Below, in pieces: positions 32,617-45,139 of a DNA stretch of 64,000 nt. Position 1 is the stretch's first letter. Every line of letters begins with the position of its first letter. The translations under genes were made by a program, and so were the position numbers. The notes beneath the pieces were generated by a model that ran no database searches, was not told the origin of the DNA, and saw only the letters and a program-made list of their open reading frames with translations. This DNA comes from Scolanthus callimorphus (Eukaryota > Cnidaria > Anthozoa > Actiniaria > Edwardsiidae), in assembly GCA_033964015.1 (NCBI GenBank), contig CM066922.1, positions 698,856 through 762,855 of the forward strand, written 5' to 3'.

Positions 32617-34785
32617 AGGAAGCTGTTTTTTTTTCGTAAAGCGAAGGTGTTGTTAGCGTAGTAATTACAAAGTAATTGCGAATTACTCATGACAATCATC
32701 TGAAATCCACACAACACACCAAAAACCACCATAAATCCTTGGGTCAGGCACTTGGCACTTTTATATTGGAAAGTGGGGAGAGGTAATTTCAAAATCTAGA
32801 TTATTTGTTTGAAACGCCCATAATTAATATTAGTATAATTACTAAAACGACTCTGCGCACTGATTGGTCGAGAGGTTCGGAATATTTTGCTATATTCACG
32901 TTGAAAGCATTGGGGATTGCCCGCACACTTACTTACAAGAAACTAAAACAAAAAATACTCCTAACATGGTGGCGACACGGCGGGAAACACTACACTTCAA
33001 AAAAAGCCTGAAAAATACAGGAAAAATCTCCTGATAACTATCAACAAATTCCAAGTTTGTCAGTCCTAGTCTTAGCTTCATCAGAGTCATTAATTAGTTG
33101 ATCCTGATTTGAAAGTATATGACTTCTTGGATCTGATTCTGTTTCGCAATCACTGTGACTCCTCGGAATTTGAATCAGAGTCCTACAGAGTGTAAGTGTT
33201 TATTCTTTTCTTTGCCCAGTTTCCGTACCCCAGTAAGCCAAGTCACATCCATATTTCACTGTAGGGAAAAACATTATGGACATTGTCTAGTTTTTCCAAG
33301 CTTGTAAATCCAGTATAATGTCGAATATTACTTTTCTTCCTTAGTTTGGTTGTCACATTTCTTAAAACTTCGAGTGAAAATCTGTGAATGATTTTTGTGT
33401 TGAAACCATAATCCTGAAATCTGGTAAATATTGGCAAATAGTCACCTTGACTTCGTCTCGGTGACTTTTTCGCCGATATTTACGGCGCCTGAGGCAACTA
33501 ACTGTTAAAAAATGTCCAATTATCATACAAAGGACTATAAATTCTACACTTATTCGCTCTAGAGAAATATCAGCTTTTCATTTAACAAGGGGCAACGCAA
33601 AACCCTAGCGCTCGGGATTAGCTGTGGTAAAGCAATGAAATTTCACAGCGGCTCCCCCCTGTATTGACAGGTTAGACAAAATATTTACATAAGTCTTTTT
33701 GCCCTGCGACATTTAAAATCTCAACTACTCTCAGCTGCTTGCTTTTTATGTCTCAAACACAGATTCAACCGAATTATGTGCTGAGCAAAAAGATTCCACT
33801 AGAAAGGAGCCAGGGTTTCTTTCACCAAAATATTTCAACAGCTCTCAGAAGAACAGTGGAAAAAGAGAATTAAACCTGTCAGCCATACTTCTTTCTTAAG
33901 CACAGCACAAATGTATTGTCCATAATAGACTTAGTGATGTCCTATGGCCTCTTCTGAGTGGAATTTTGGTTGTATTTTGTGGCATTTTTTCAATTTGTAA
34001 CCTGTGCGAGGGCTTTCCACCAACGGAAAGTAACTTATGAGTCAGCGGTAAACCTCTAAAGAAGCCCCAGCCTTCCTCTCCATAAAACAGAGGAAACCCA
34101 GGAATTCGGCACTGATATGCAAAAAAGGGCAGGGGTGTGTCTGTTCTGGTCTGTTTGCCCCCAAAAAAGAAAGATTTCAGGGAAAATACTTCAGTAGTCA
34201 AAGGGTAAAGGTGGATCGACCTAGTAATTTTGCACCCATGCCAACCAATTTGAATCTCTCATATAAAAGCATGTTGATTTTTATGGCACAGCCAATATAT
34301 GTAACACAAATACTACCCATAGACTGAAATACATGTCAGTACAAAAGTTGGGGAGATCAGAGTTAGTATCATTTGACAATTGGACCACACCTATTTCTAC
34401 TCTCACCAGTTTCGACTGTACTGACATTTTTTTTCTAAAAATGCTCTACGGTGCCTCGAGATTGACTGATTGCTTACCTGTAACCGAAGTTTGACTAAAT
34501 TCTACAAGCCCAATCTGAAGATAGGATTTATCAGGGCTATAATTATGTAAAATTCAGTGAAGTGAATTAACATGGCAGTTACTTCATGGTTATAAATTGA
34601 AAGTTTATATAGTTCATTCTATTTGTGTTTCTTTGAGGAAGGCCATGCTTCTTTTTAGTAAGAATTCGATGAAATCTATGCGATTTCATCGACTTTAATG
34701 TCCAATGAAACTAGACAGTGTAAAAATGCTTCTCAAAGAACCTGCCACTGGTTGTTTGAGTTGCATCTCACATAAAAACTCCTTG
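32617..34785. other. mostly non-coding; possible transposase scrap
   Basis: On the minus strand 33437-33243 reads KSNIRHYTGFTSLEKLDNVH. It resembles the HYTGF region that precedes DDE_Tnp_4 domains (compare HHYTGFPDYNR at 12.78 kb). No catalytic part follows. Nothing else was recognised. Confidence 0.3.
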
Positions 34786-34789
34786 ATTA

Positions 34790-35240
34790 GACAAAAAAAA
34801 TAGAAATCATTGCTTTCATTCTTGATTTGATCAATTCATTATTTTTATGGCTTTTACAATGACAAGGGGGTCCAGTATGTTCCTTGCTAAAATTTGCATG
34901 GTGAGGGGGGCGAGGGGACCACTGCCCCCTTTTGGGGGGAGATTTTCCCATACATTTGCTGGAACTTTTGGCCCTATTATCACTATTTGCCCACCCTTTT
35001 CCGAAACTCCTGGATCTGCTCCTTGTATGCATAGCCATGCATGGTATTTAAGACTTGGACATACACGATCATCTGTGTTTAGGTTCACCAGAGTTATTGG
35101 TTATTCTCTTTCAATTTCAGCATCAGGGCAGCGGCCAGAGACATGGTTCTTGCCTTGGACAGACCACTTGGCACAAGTCAAAAATAATATCAACAGTATT
35201 ACTGTACATGGACTGCGGAGAAGACTCTGAAGTGAGGGGG
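34790..35240. repeat. interspersed repeat, second copy at 63740-64000
   Basis: Both copies share CTTGATTTGAT.AA.TCATTATTTTT, CCAGTATGTTC, CATAGCCATG.ATG and TTATC/TTATTC.CTTTCA.TTTCAG. This copy contains an extra G-rich stretch of roughly 150 bp (34870-35030), probably a nested insertion. Confidence 0.75.
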
Positions 35241-36976
35241 ATCTTCAGAGAATATGTATGGCAATGTGTGTGTGTGAGGGGGGGATCGTTTAGAGAAAAC
35301 ATGAACCATTGCTGATTAGTAAAGGATACACCCCCCCCCCCCCCCTTCCCCCACCACCACCACCGCGAGCTCTTCCATCCAGAATCACTTTAATGCATTT
35401 ACTACCATGTGATCCATCCATGAAGTGTGACATTTTGTCAAGAAGGTTTACTTTCAAGTGTGCATGTGTCATGTTTCTCCTTCACTGATGGCTGCAGTTT
35501 TGACCGTTATTTTTCAGACAATCAGAGAGCGAAAAGTGTGACTACTTTTGACAAAATGTGCACCTTTGAAAAGTAAATCTTTCTGAAATATGCATAGTAC
35601 ATTGCCCGGAGGGGGGGATTTCCATATTTTTGGGGCGGGGGTGCTCGTCGGGAACTTCGTTTTTACCCCTAAAAGGTACCAAACATGGCGTCGCTTAGTT
35701 GATTTTGACCCCTAAAAGGTACCAAACATGGCGTCGCTAGTTGATTTTCCCTAGTAATTTTCTCACGTATCTTTTTACAGGGAAAGTACGTCTGAAATGC
35801 AGGTTACCAACAAGTGTGATTTGATTGATTTGCTAGAACGGACCTCTAACAGGTACCTATCTGGAAAAAATTACACGTTTTCGAATTTTACCCCCTAAAA
35901 GGTACCAGAGGCCTGATTTTAACCCCCCCGGGCTACATTGCTGTTATAGTTTTAAGGATGTAATGCATCAACCAGTTTTGTCTAAAATTAGTCTAAACCA
36001 GCTGATGAGGGTGCAATAGCTGAGGATTGTAAAATGATACACAAAGCAATGCGCTAGACCCTGCCTCAGTCTTGTGTTTTTGATTAGAGTATTTATCCAA
36101 TATTATGGTTCATCTGGTTGGTGAACACTAAAACAATAGATTACTTGCTCTAGATTTCCATAATCTGAAAGACTCCTCATTCACACTATGATCTTAAAAT
36201 AATGTAAATCTAGCCCAAATGAACCTCTAGCTTGTTATAATTTTATTGTTACATAAATTGTGTAATATCAGAATAACCATGCTCTTCTCTCCATGGTGGG
36301 ATTTTGCACATAGGATAGGTAGTTTTCTCGGGGGGAGGGAGGAGAGAACTGGGGAAAAATCAGCAATTGTTTTCAAGAATGTGTTGACCCTCCCATGCAT
36401 ATTTAAGGAAAACATATTACTCCCCATCTGCATGGGACTAGGAAAGGTACAACTGGTTCAAGCCCTCCGAGTAAACTATGCATCATCAAATTTAAATTGA
36501 GTGTATATCTTAAGTAGTATTAGTAGTTCTAAGGTAGTCCATTTTAAATATTGACCGATTGAATGGAAAGCAACATAAAGAATGCTGTGATCCTCCCCTG
36601 AAATGCTCGCACATAGGTATGGCCCTCCCCTTATGACCCCCCCCCCCCCCCCCCATTTCCCAAGAAGAAGAAAAAACGTTCCTTTCCCTACCATTGGAAT
36701 TTCCAATAAATGCAAAGGAGGACGAATAGAAAATAAAGACGGCAAGTGACTATTCTTACTTTCTCTGCTCATGCCATGATGGGTTATTTCTTGAATGACA
36801 CAAAGCACAAATAATAGCTTTTCTCTTAACTGCAGTTCTGTGCTTTGTTAGAGTCACTGGGAGAGTTTATAGTCTCCCGTATACCTGTATTCCTGTATAC
36901 ATCTCAAGATAATTTGGTCAATATATTTTTTATGGTCACATGGGCAACCCTGTTTCACTCATACTCGGAAAAACTG
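35241..36976. other. no gene; C/G runs and a short direct repeat
   Basis: GACCCCTAAAAGGTACCAAA followed by CATGGCGTCGCT occurs twice in tandem (about 35664 and 35707). A related CCCCCTAAAAGGTACC is near 35890. Poly-C runs lie near 35331 and 36639. No coding sequence was recognised. Confidence 0.5.
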
Positions 36977-37016
36977 GGAGCTCCGCTTTTAGCCAGTGGC
37001 TAAATCTATATATTAG
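36977..37016 (+). mobile_element. Helitron-like 3' end, second copy
   Basis: GGGAGCTCCGC, hairpin TTTAGCCAGTGGCTAAA, TCTATATATTAG then T. Compare 20678 and 53999. The compensating change in both hairpin arms (GGCAGTGCC to GCCAGTGGC) shows that the stem is what is conserved. Confidence 0.65.
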
Positions 37017-37148
37017 TTGAAATTGTCTATTAATCGACTTTGCCGTTTAGTTTTACTTGAGTTAAGTTTTGTTTTGAGCTGTGGAAAACTTGGTTGGTTT
37101 CGGAAAAACTGCAACCAGCTTTTGTAAGCTATGATTTGTACCACAATA

Positions 37149-38751
37149 CAGGGTCCTGAAGGGGGGGGGGGGGGGGGGGGGGGGGGGGTCCTAATCCCGT
37201 TTCCCGGCCGTTTTTTTTTTTCGCAAAATCCCGGTCCCAGTAGGTAAAATCCCGGTCCCGTTAGGGCCAGATGGTAAAATCCCGGTCGCGGTGGCTGTAT
37301 TGTATTAAGCCCGGTGCACACTAGCGGCATAACGACGTTAATGTTGCAACGAAAAAAGCAACGGAAAATAATTGAATTAATCAGTATTTTCCATGGATCA
37401 TCATTACATTACTTCACCAAAGCAATCTTATGTTACGTTAGAAAACCCCTTAAATGTTGTTCGCGTGATATTTTTCTTATGTCGTTATGTCGCAAGTGTG
37501 CACCAGGCCTTACTACGACATGTGACTCGACATATGACTGAAACTGACTATTCAACATTAGTATAAACCAACTAATGGTTTATTACAAATCCTGCATTCT
37601 GATTGGCTGAGCTACTAATGGTCTATTAGTGATAGACTGTGCCTGGCAAAACCACCACCTTTCTTTGCAAGAAAACTTGATTTTTTCAACATAAAATAAT
37701 GGAATTCATTGCCAAAACTGACCAACTAGTTGGTTTATACTAAAAAATATCATGCCAAAATTTCAGAGACAAGCTTCTTTTTACACATTCGACACATGAG
37801 ATACCAATTTTATTGATCTTTTTTAGAATTGTTGAAATTTCTTGAAACATTTCATCAAATCTCAGTCAGGCTATTGTTTTACAATATAAATTATAAACAT
37901 TCCCAATAAACTGGTCGTGACATTTAATAAATCACCAAAAACTCTAAGGAGACGTTCAACCAAAGTCAGTCAACTCAATCCATAGTTCAGAATTAGCAAA
38001 TGTTGAGCCGCTATGGCTGTGCAGTCTAGAGTCCTAGAGAGCAACTTGAATGTTCACGAACCTAAGTTCTAAATCTCATTTGAATAACAAAGCATTCAAT
38101 GGCTGCTATTGAGCAAAACAATTGTTCACCCTAAAACGTCTCTAGTTTTCGCTACGAATGAATTCTAGCGTGCCTCCATATCTACGATTTATAAATACAT
38201 TGAAAACTATTACCTGGCAAAAAATTGGGGCTTTAGCCTAAAATGCGCAATTTCCTCGACAATTTGCTCTAATCCGCCGGACACCTCCAACTTGCAATTT
38301 TCTGTGTGCTTGCAGCTTGCAATTTTCTGCCGCGGTTTACAATATATTTGATTTCTGCGATGATAGTTCTAGATTCGATTACATTTACAGGTGGTTCCGC
38401 CATTTTGAAAATGACGATGTTATCAAACCGCTGACCAAACCTCGCAGACTCCGGTCAGAAGTGAAACTATTTTCAGCTGAAGTCCGCTGAACAGCAAGAA
38501 GTGGACAATAGGACAGTCAGGAAGCTGTTAACAGTCTTAAAATGCGAAGAATGGTATAAATTCACGACTTCTTCTTAGCATATACAGGATAAACAACTGA
38601 TACAAGGATAAATTAGAAAAATCCCGTTCCCGTTGAAACATCTTGATTCCCGTTCCCGGTGGACAAATCCCGTTCCCGGTAACCCAAATCCCGTTTTCCC
38701 GGCTTAAAAGAAGGCGAATCCCGGCTCCCGTTTTACCTCTTCAGGACCCTC
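37149..38751. mobile_element. hAT-like non-autonomous element, 1.6 kb
   Basis: It begins CAGGGTCCTGAAG and ends CTTCAGGACCCTC. ACAATA flanks both sides (37143-37148 and 38752-38757), probably part of an 8-bp duplication. Just inside both ends are repeated AAATCCCG(G/T)TCCCG motifs in the same orientation. A run of 28 G lies at 37161-37188. No coding frame of note. A MITE at 37558-37743 is nested inside. Confidence 0.8.
37558..37743. mobile_element. MITE nested in the hAT-like element
   Basis: GTATAAACCAACTA at the left faces TAGTTGGTTTATAC at the right, bounded by TA on each side as in mariner-type insertions. The interior has CTGCATTCTGATTGGCT, a motif shared with MITEs at 43.45 and 53.1-53.45 kb. 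Confidence 0.9.
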
Positions 38752-38757
38752 ACAATA

Positions 38758-39160
38758 ATAAATAAGCCTATCAAATTTTACATTCGAGTGACGCATGACG
38801 TCATGATTCGTGACCGGAAGTGGCTCGAAATCTATTTTTAGATTCTTATTGTGGACTTTCATAGGGCGTGGGGATATGTTTTCTTATATCATTTTCTCTT
38901 GCCTAGCACCATATAAATTCCAATTAACTAGTTTTGCAGGCAATTGTGTCCTAAGCACAATAGAGGAACAGTAAAATACATGTTAATGGGCTTATAGAGC
39001 GGTTATTATATGACTGTAGTGATACCAATCGCAAAGTGATTAAACCAATGACAGCCATGTGAAATCCGCTCTAACCGGGTGTATTTTAAATTAGTTTTGT
39101 ACCTTTTGCTTCCCGTATCTACTTCATGATGGTTGATGAAGCATCGGTTGCTATCTCATC
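38758..39160. other. no gene; inverted partner of the 30.2 kb repeat
   Basis: 38830-38912 is the reverse complement of 30201-30299. TGACGTCA occurs near 38796. Confidence 0.6.
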
Positions 39161-39179
39161 GAAAGGTAAGACTTCTGCA

Positions 39180-41186
39180 AACCAGTAGTCCCTCCTTTTC
39201 CATTGTTACTGAGTTCCCCCCTGTCCCTCTGCTCCCTAGCACCTCAAAGTCCACTATGACCTTGGTCACATGTTCCATAAGTGTGTAAACGCAATATCGG
39301 GCAGAGTGCCCTGGAGAATCGTTTCCGCCATCACCACACAGACATATGTCTCTGTATGCCTTCAAGATTTCAACAACCAACTTGTTCATCTTTGACCACA
39401 CATCCGGCACCACTGGAGCTGCACAATGTTTTTGAAATCGCAGGAATGTGTTGACGCTTATGATGTTCAAATTTAGTGCCCTCTCAAATAATGAGAACTT
39501 GTAATTGTTACCTGAAACTATTATTGCTGCTGTTTGCAGGGAATCATTCAGTTAGACGTTGTTGTTGTGTCTTGTGGTGAGTACCTCTGATGACTCTCGT
39601 TTCTTGAAATGTCCAGTGAACATCTACTCTGTATGGTCACACGAGATCCACAGCTGGTGACTTCCCTATTTACAGGTTTACCACAGACAGTGCCATTCAT
39701 ATCTGCATGGCATCTGCTTCCCTCCAGCTCCAGCAACTTCTCAACCGATACAAGCACTCTAATTCTGGACTGGAGAGCAACAAGTTCCTGCAAGTGTTTT
39801 GTGTCTGTTAGGCATGCAAAAGTCCCTGCACATGTTCAGGAATATTTTGTGATGTAGCATCTTCATACATGGCGTCGATCATGGTGAAGGTTCTTTCTTC
39901 GTCCTCTATACTAATGTTCATACTGATAGAGAAGGAGGGAAAAAGAATTAACAAATGGACATGTGGATTAATAATTACAACTGCATGGCCTGACAGAAAC
40001 ATGTAACTTACTGTATTTGAATAAAGGTTGCTTGGGCAATTGGAAGTTTAAAATATGGAAATTAATGTAATACTTTGAGTGATCGCCTAACAATACCTTG
40101 CACTGTTCCAATGTCCAATTCCTAAAGCAGCCTTTATTGTTTAGGTACACAAATGAATTGAAGAGTGTAACAGAATACAACAGTTGGCCTGCTTAACAGC
40201 TTGTGAATGCCACTGAAACCATCACTATTTTTTTTTCAAATATGGCACGTTCTATACCAAATAGTTTGCAGTGTGGTATATAATCAATCCTTTTAAAAGT
40301 TTCTCTGTACCTGCCCAACTCTTCAAGCCAAAATAGATTGACTGATGGTTTTGTTTACAAAACTATAAATACATCCTCAACACATGGCTTATACCTTATG
40401 CTATTGTTGATATCAAGAGCCAGTTCAGGAGGCCGGTCATCATCATCACTACTGCTTTCCTCTTTGTCACGATTCAGGTGATGAAGCACATTGTACATAT
40501 ATTGTTACTGTTAATGCCCCAAGCCCAAGTAACAAAATGCTATTCATTTCTATAAAGACAATAATAGCAAGTGTGATGAAAATTAGCATGTCATGTGTAG
40601 GGCTAAGTTATAAGAGGCAAGCAAGCATGGTTAGCTAGGTTCACTGAGTTTCCGATTAACTATACAAAGTCTAAATTCTGAGCTAGTGTTTATGACCGGG
40701 GCAATTCTCAGCCCAACTAGCCAATGATAGCTCACTTTATGATGTAAACAGGCCTTTATTCTTCCAAAGAACTGAAATCAGTTATTGTATCCTTTCCAGA
40801 CACTTATCATTTGACAAACGAATATACAAAGTTTAGGCAACATGCTTGCAGGTATTGCAATTTAATCACCATGGGATACCTGAATGCAGAAATGATACCA
40901 AAACAAAATTTGGTCACCCATTAAAACAGATATTTTACCAAAAATTGTTATTGGTAGTCCCTGAGACCCTCTGCCACCTCAAGCAGGCTAGTTTTGGTAA
41001 GTACTGTAGTATAAAACTGCACAAAATCGGTGCATTCACCAGAACTAGAGCTATCTGGATCGTCTTGGCTCTCAGGATCGTCAGGGACTACATGTACACC
41101 AGCAGGATCTCCTCCAACCAGCCATGATCGGAAAGGGACATTCACCATGCTGCTATCTATCTGACTGGATGTGCCAGTCACGTCCA
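39180..41186 (-). pseudogene. THAP/DDE-family gene, copy B: N-terminal half and first catalytic exon
   Basis: Exons are read leftwards. 41186-40999 is acidic (DPESQDDPDSSSSGECTD) after acceptor CTTATAG. One ending at 40401 before GTATAA is also acidic (DKEESSSDDDDRPPELALD). 39926-39590 has a frameshift near 39812 and encodes QSRIRVLVSVEKLLELEGSR and a cysteine cluster (RCHADMNGTVCGKPV). About 39520-39190 encodes LCGDGGNDSPGHSARYCVYT and NSVTMEKEGLL. GDG.xDSPGHSA is the family's first catalytic block; here the usual arginine is glycine. Compare 53.6 kb. The C-terminal exons may be copy A. Confidence 0.65.
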
Positions 41187-41189
41187 CAT

Positions 41190-43205
41190 CGCTATAAGCA
41201 CAAATCAACAAATGCTCAGTGTTCTATATACACCTTGGGCAGGCTTGCCCAATAATCTTTCACTCAAATAAGCAATTATTGGTCAACAAAACAAACAAGG
41301 TCTAGACCATATATCTGCAGAAGTTTGGTATGGCTTACGGCCAATAAAAGTCTGGCCAACATCTTGGGCAAGTGTATTTTTGGTTTGGACAAGAAAAAGT
41401 TTCCATGGGGAGGGAGAAGCAAGATAAAGATGCACTGCTCTCTAAATTCTGTAACCATCCAAGCGAAGGCCCACCCAAGCGATTTGTGATGTTAACTGAA
41501 CGTTCATTTTACTTGCGCAAATGGAAATTTGGTGGAAGAACGAAATCAAGTTATGGCAGATTTGGGGAATCAAACTACCTGTTTTTATCACTTTGGGATG
41601 GTCTCCTAGGAGGTGCTGGCATTCCACGGAGTTGTGTAGACATAGCGACAGGAGGTAAGAGGTCTGCAGAAGTAACATTTGATGAATGACTTTGCAATAA
41701 AAGTAGGGAGCCTAACATAAGCTACAGGCAGAAGGCCGTGCTAGATTTCACAACTTTTTTGCTATTCGGGATGCCTGTGTTTCTCATTTGCATACCAAAT
41801 TTATATCTCGCTAGATTTTTGGATCGACAGCGCCTCGATTCCAGGTTTATAACGATAACCCCTCTCTTCCCTTGACAGTCAGAATATTGAATATCCCATA
41901 ATGCATATCGCCTTTAAACCAAATCAAAGACATCCATCAGCGATTCCATCAGCGATCAGAAGTTTTCCATGTTGGATTCTCCACACGTTAATTATCCTCT
42001 CACAAACGCAATAACATACTCTTCAGCATGCTTTCTCGGTGAGTATTTCGCAATGATTGTCGTTCCTGGTAACCAAAGTTATCACAGATTCCAAAGAGTA
42101 TTTCGCCAAAGGTCTTTGCAATATTTTACGGCGTTTTCCTCGTGCCTTGGTTGGATTTTTTACAGTCCGAGCCGAGAAGTAAGTAGTTTATACAGGGTCT
42201 GCAGGGGTAGCGAATGGTAAATCAGAGACTTGCCGACTCTGGCGCCGTGATTGGCAGTTTAATATCCGAGCCCGAGACTGAAGAAAATATAAGCTCATAT
42301 ATAATTACTGTATTTAGAAGTTTGAGGGCGAAATCCGAGGCTCCGAGATGCACGTTTAAAATTCAAAAACAGGGCAGGCCAGAATTTGAACTTCAAAAAG
42401 CTAACCACGGACAGCTCACTTCTTCATATCCACCAGCGGGGAACATATGGCTTGGATGGGTCAGTCAGAATATTGATACAGCTGGTAATTTTATGTAAAC
42501 TTATTCGTTTACATATTTATTCTGTCCTTCTCTCATTTTCATCCATATCTGGGCAGCACTTCACTTTCTTTTAGAAATTTTCTAGTTTATCAAATATTCT
42601 GGAGCTCCTTTGACTAAAAATGAGTACACGATATTATTGTAAAATTGTCAATCAAGAATCCACAAATAATAAATGTAATGTTATTATTTAGTATCCTAAA
42701 ATGTTTCCCATATAAATTTTTGCGGGAGTTGTGCTCCATGCTGAAAATATTTCCCTGGAAGCTGTGGCCATCCCCACGGCCGACTGCTGGTACCCTCCTT
42801 CGACATCTGTTTTTTCTTCACATTTTCGTTATTTACTCAAAATATACCTTCAAACTTGGCAACCAATGCCTAAACTAGTATTCTGAATAAAAAAAACTTG
42901 ATCCTGTATTGTTAATCGGGAGAATGGAAGCAGATTTTCGAGCGATAATACATTTCAAACAAGATGGCCGATTTTTATGTATGAAAACTTGACCATGTGC
43001 GACCGCAAAGGATGGCGGTTGATTATGGTGCTTTAAGTGTGGCATTGTTTATAACAAGCCAGCCAAACTCAATGAAAATGCTTATTGTGATAACAGATCA
43101 TATTACATATACAGATTTTATTAAAAGGTAAACGTCCTTAAATATATATGTCATCTTGATATAATTGACTATGACCAAGCTTAAATATACAAATCATAAA
43201 TACTA
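41190..43205. other. no recognised gene
   Basis: Frames at 41372-41689 and 42214-42498 (+) were inspected and show no familiar motif. A short frame at 41969 ends at a donor-like TCTCG|GTGAGT. The upstream part of copy B, including any THAP exon, was not found here. Confidence 0.3.
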
Positions 43206-43362
43206 GTTATACAATGCTTTCGTGTGGCATACTGCAGTATAGCCCATGCGTCACTTGTATTATTTGGTATACACGCGAGCCTTCAGGCGAGTGTGTTTGC
43301 TTATAAAATACAAGTGACAAGTGGGATATTCTGCAGTATGCCACGAGAAGCCATTGTATAAC
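43206..43362. mobile_element. foldback MITE, nearly fully palindromic
   Basis: GTTATACAATGCTTTCGTG, GGCATACTGCAGTAT and CACTTGTATTA face their near reverse complements ending CATTGTATAAC, with a loop near 43275. It is non-coding. Confidence 0.92.
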
Positions 43363-43807
43363 TATTTTATAACACGCTACAGAAAATTAAAGCAACGTTT
43401 TACGTAACAGCAGTGCACGATGGGAAAGTTAAGTGGAATACCGCCGATTATACAACGCCATTTCTGCATTCTGATTGGCTGTATTTTCTGTGGCGTGGTA
43501 TAAATGATGTTATGAACGGTCATCCTGATAAAGTTGTGTTGAATTATCTACCAGAAGTTCATACCCACCTCATGGAGGGAATTGGAAATTGCAGGCAAGT
43601 GGGGGTCAATCCAGGGAAAAATAAGCCATTTTCCATTTTTTAATCACCTTCATCAAAGCACCTTCACAGAAGATAGAGTCAACCTTGGACAAACCACAGT
43701 AGCTTGAATCTGGGCCTCTTTAATACACACTTTGGTAAGTAAGCTTCCTTACATTTCTTGTATGAGTCACTAAAAGGGTCCTGCCTTCGTAACCACACTA
43801 GTTGCAT

Positions 43808-44404
43808 TTATTCATGCTGAAATACCTTCTGCCATATACTCTTGTGAGTGGAGTGTGCAGCATACTCTTTGATTTGCTGCTGTTTGGCCTCTCGTCCCCG
43901 CATGGTGTTTAAGCCCAGGCCACATCCAAAATTATCAAACAACTGCTGCGAGTGAAATGGTGCAAAGACCATGCACAGAGCCAGTAGCCAAAACATTCAT
44001 CCTTGAGCTTGTTGATGCGTGGCTGATCAATGTTACTTACTCTGCTAAATATGGATGTTGCATCTCAGTTTTACACCGGAGTATGCTAGAGCAGGAAGTG
44101 ATAACTCATCACGTTATACTACCTTACATCATGGTCGCACAGCAACAATCAAACTCATGAAGCTGTGACAAAACGTTTTGGTCTCTTCCCCTGTAAATCT
44201 GCATTTGGATCCTGTGTTTGAGCTCCTCTCCTTCAACCATTTGCATATCTTGTTATACAAGTTGTTTGCTTTGACTTTGCTTTTTAGAACAAGAAGAAAC
44301 TTCCTTTTTTGGAGTTTGGATCGTTCGATCGCTAGGCGCCTGGAGAAGATCGCTCCTTCTAGTGGTGGTAGTAGCCACTGGAGACTGTTGGACCTCTTGT
44401 CCAC
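43808..44404 (-). pseudogene. second fragment of the 3-6 kb transposon gene family
   Basis: Leftward reading gives LYNKICKWLKERSSNTGSKC, RFTGEETKTFCHSF, then, after a break, FDNFGCGLGLNTMRGREAK and WQKVFQHE. These match in order LWKCICRWF, YRFTGKESK, FDELGHGLGLNSMQGREAK and WLSVFKHEF at 3.3-3.9 kb. Frameshifts separate the pieces. No TIRs were found for this copy. Confidence 0.8.
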
Positions 44405-44888
44405 TTTCGCACTGCCGCAGTGCCGCCATTGCTACTATCTTCAACTGTGGTCCCTGTGGTAGTACCACCACTGACCACTGAAGGTAGCATTCCTTCTCGA
44501 CGAGGAAGGCTTCTTATTGCTGCGTTTCTGCTTGCTAGGTCTCATATTCAGAAAGCTTAACTTTGCTTTAAGTTCAGAGAAGAAAAATTTAACTTTGTGC
44601 TTTAAGTTCAAAGAAGAAAGAGCTTCGATCGAGTGTGCCGAACAGAAGTGGAGTTTTAACGCGGCAAAGACACAATAAACGTGTCCTTCTTTGTTTCCAA
44701 GACCAAAAGTCACATTCCAATTAATTTCAATTAACTTCAATTAGGCCGCCTATGAGTCATACCGAAAGTCAAGTTCTGATTGGATAAAAAGCGCTCAGCA
44801 GGTCCTCAGCACGTGAACACAGCATGAACCACACCGGTGGCTCAGTAAACGGTACAGCGGTATACATATTCAAATTGCAAAAAGAAAG

Positions 44889-45132
44889 ATGGCGGACGGC
44901 AAGAAGAGTAGATTCTGTGAACATTGTCACGAATATTTGAATTTAAAAACTTATCGTCGGCACTTAGATTTGTATATTGATAGAAAAAAACAAGAAATGG
45001 AATCAGCGCGACGATTCATCAGACGAAAAACTACTAGAAGTGTTAAATTGTGGCGACACTTTTAGAAATGATGCTCAGTCAGAATCAAGCTGTAGGGTGT
45101 CAAATGAAGGACCATCTCAGATCGATGTACCA
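44889..45132 (+). pseudogene. 5' exon of a zinc-finger-like transposon gene, frameshifted
   Basis: The ATG at 44889 opens MADGKKSRFCEHCHEYLN, then LKTYRRHLDLYI, a C-x2-C...H spacing like a zinc finger. After a one-base shift in the A run near 44987 the frame continues DDSSDEKLLEVLNCGDTFRN to GPSQIDVPG and a donor GTAAAT at 45133. I recall similar first exons in cnidarian transposon genes but cannot name the family. No later exon was identified. Confidence 0.5.
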
Positions 45133-45139
45133 GGTAAAT

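Noticed and set aside
36450..36480. GGTTCAAGCCC, like a tRNA B box
   Set aside because: No A box at the right distance and no cloverleaf could be drawn. No tRNA or rRNA gene was recognised anywhere.
42214..42498. 94-codon + frame
   Set aside because: No motif, splice context or homologue recognised; length is expected by chance in this window.
44889..45132. start of the second GLNTMRGREAK-family copy
   Set aside because: It lies on the opposite strand from the 43.8-44.4 kb fragment and reads away from it, so it is a different gene.
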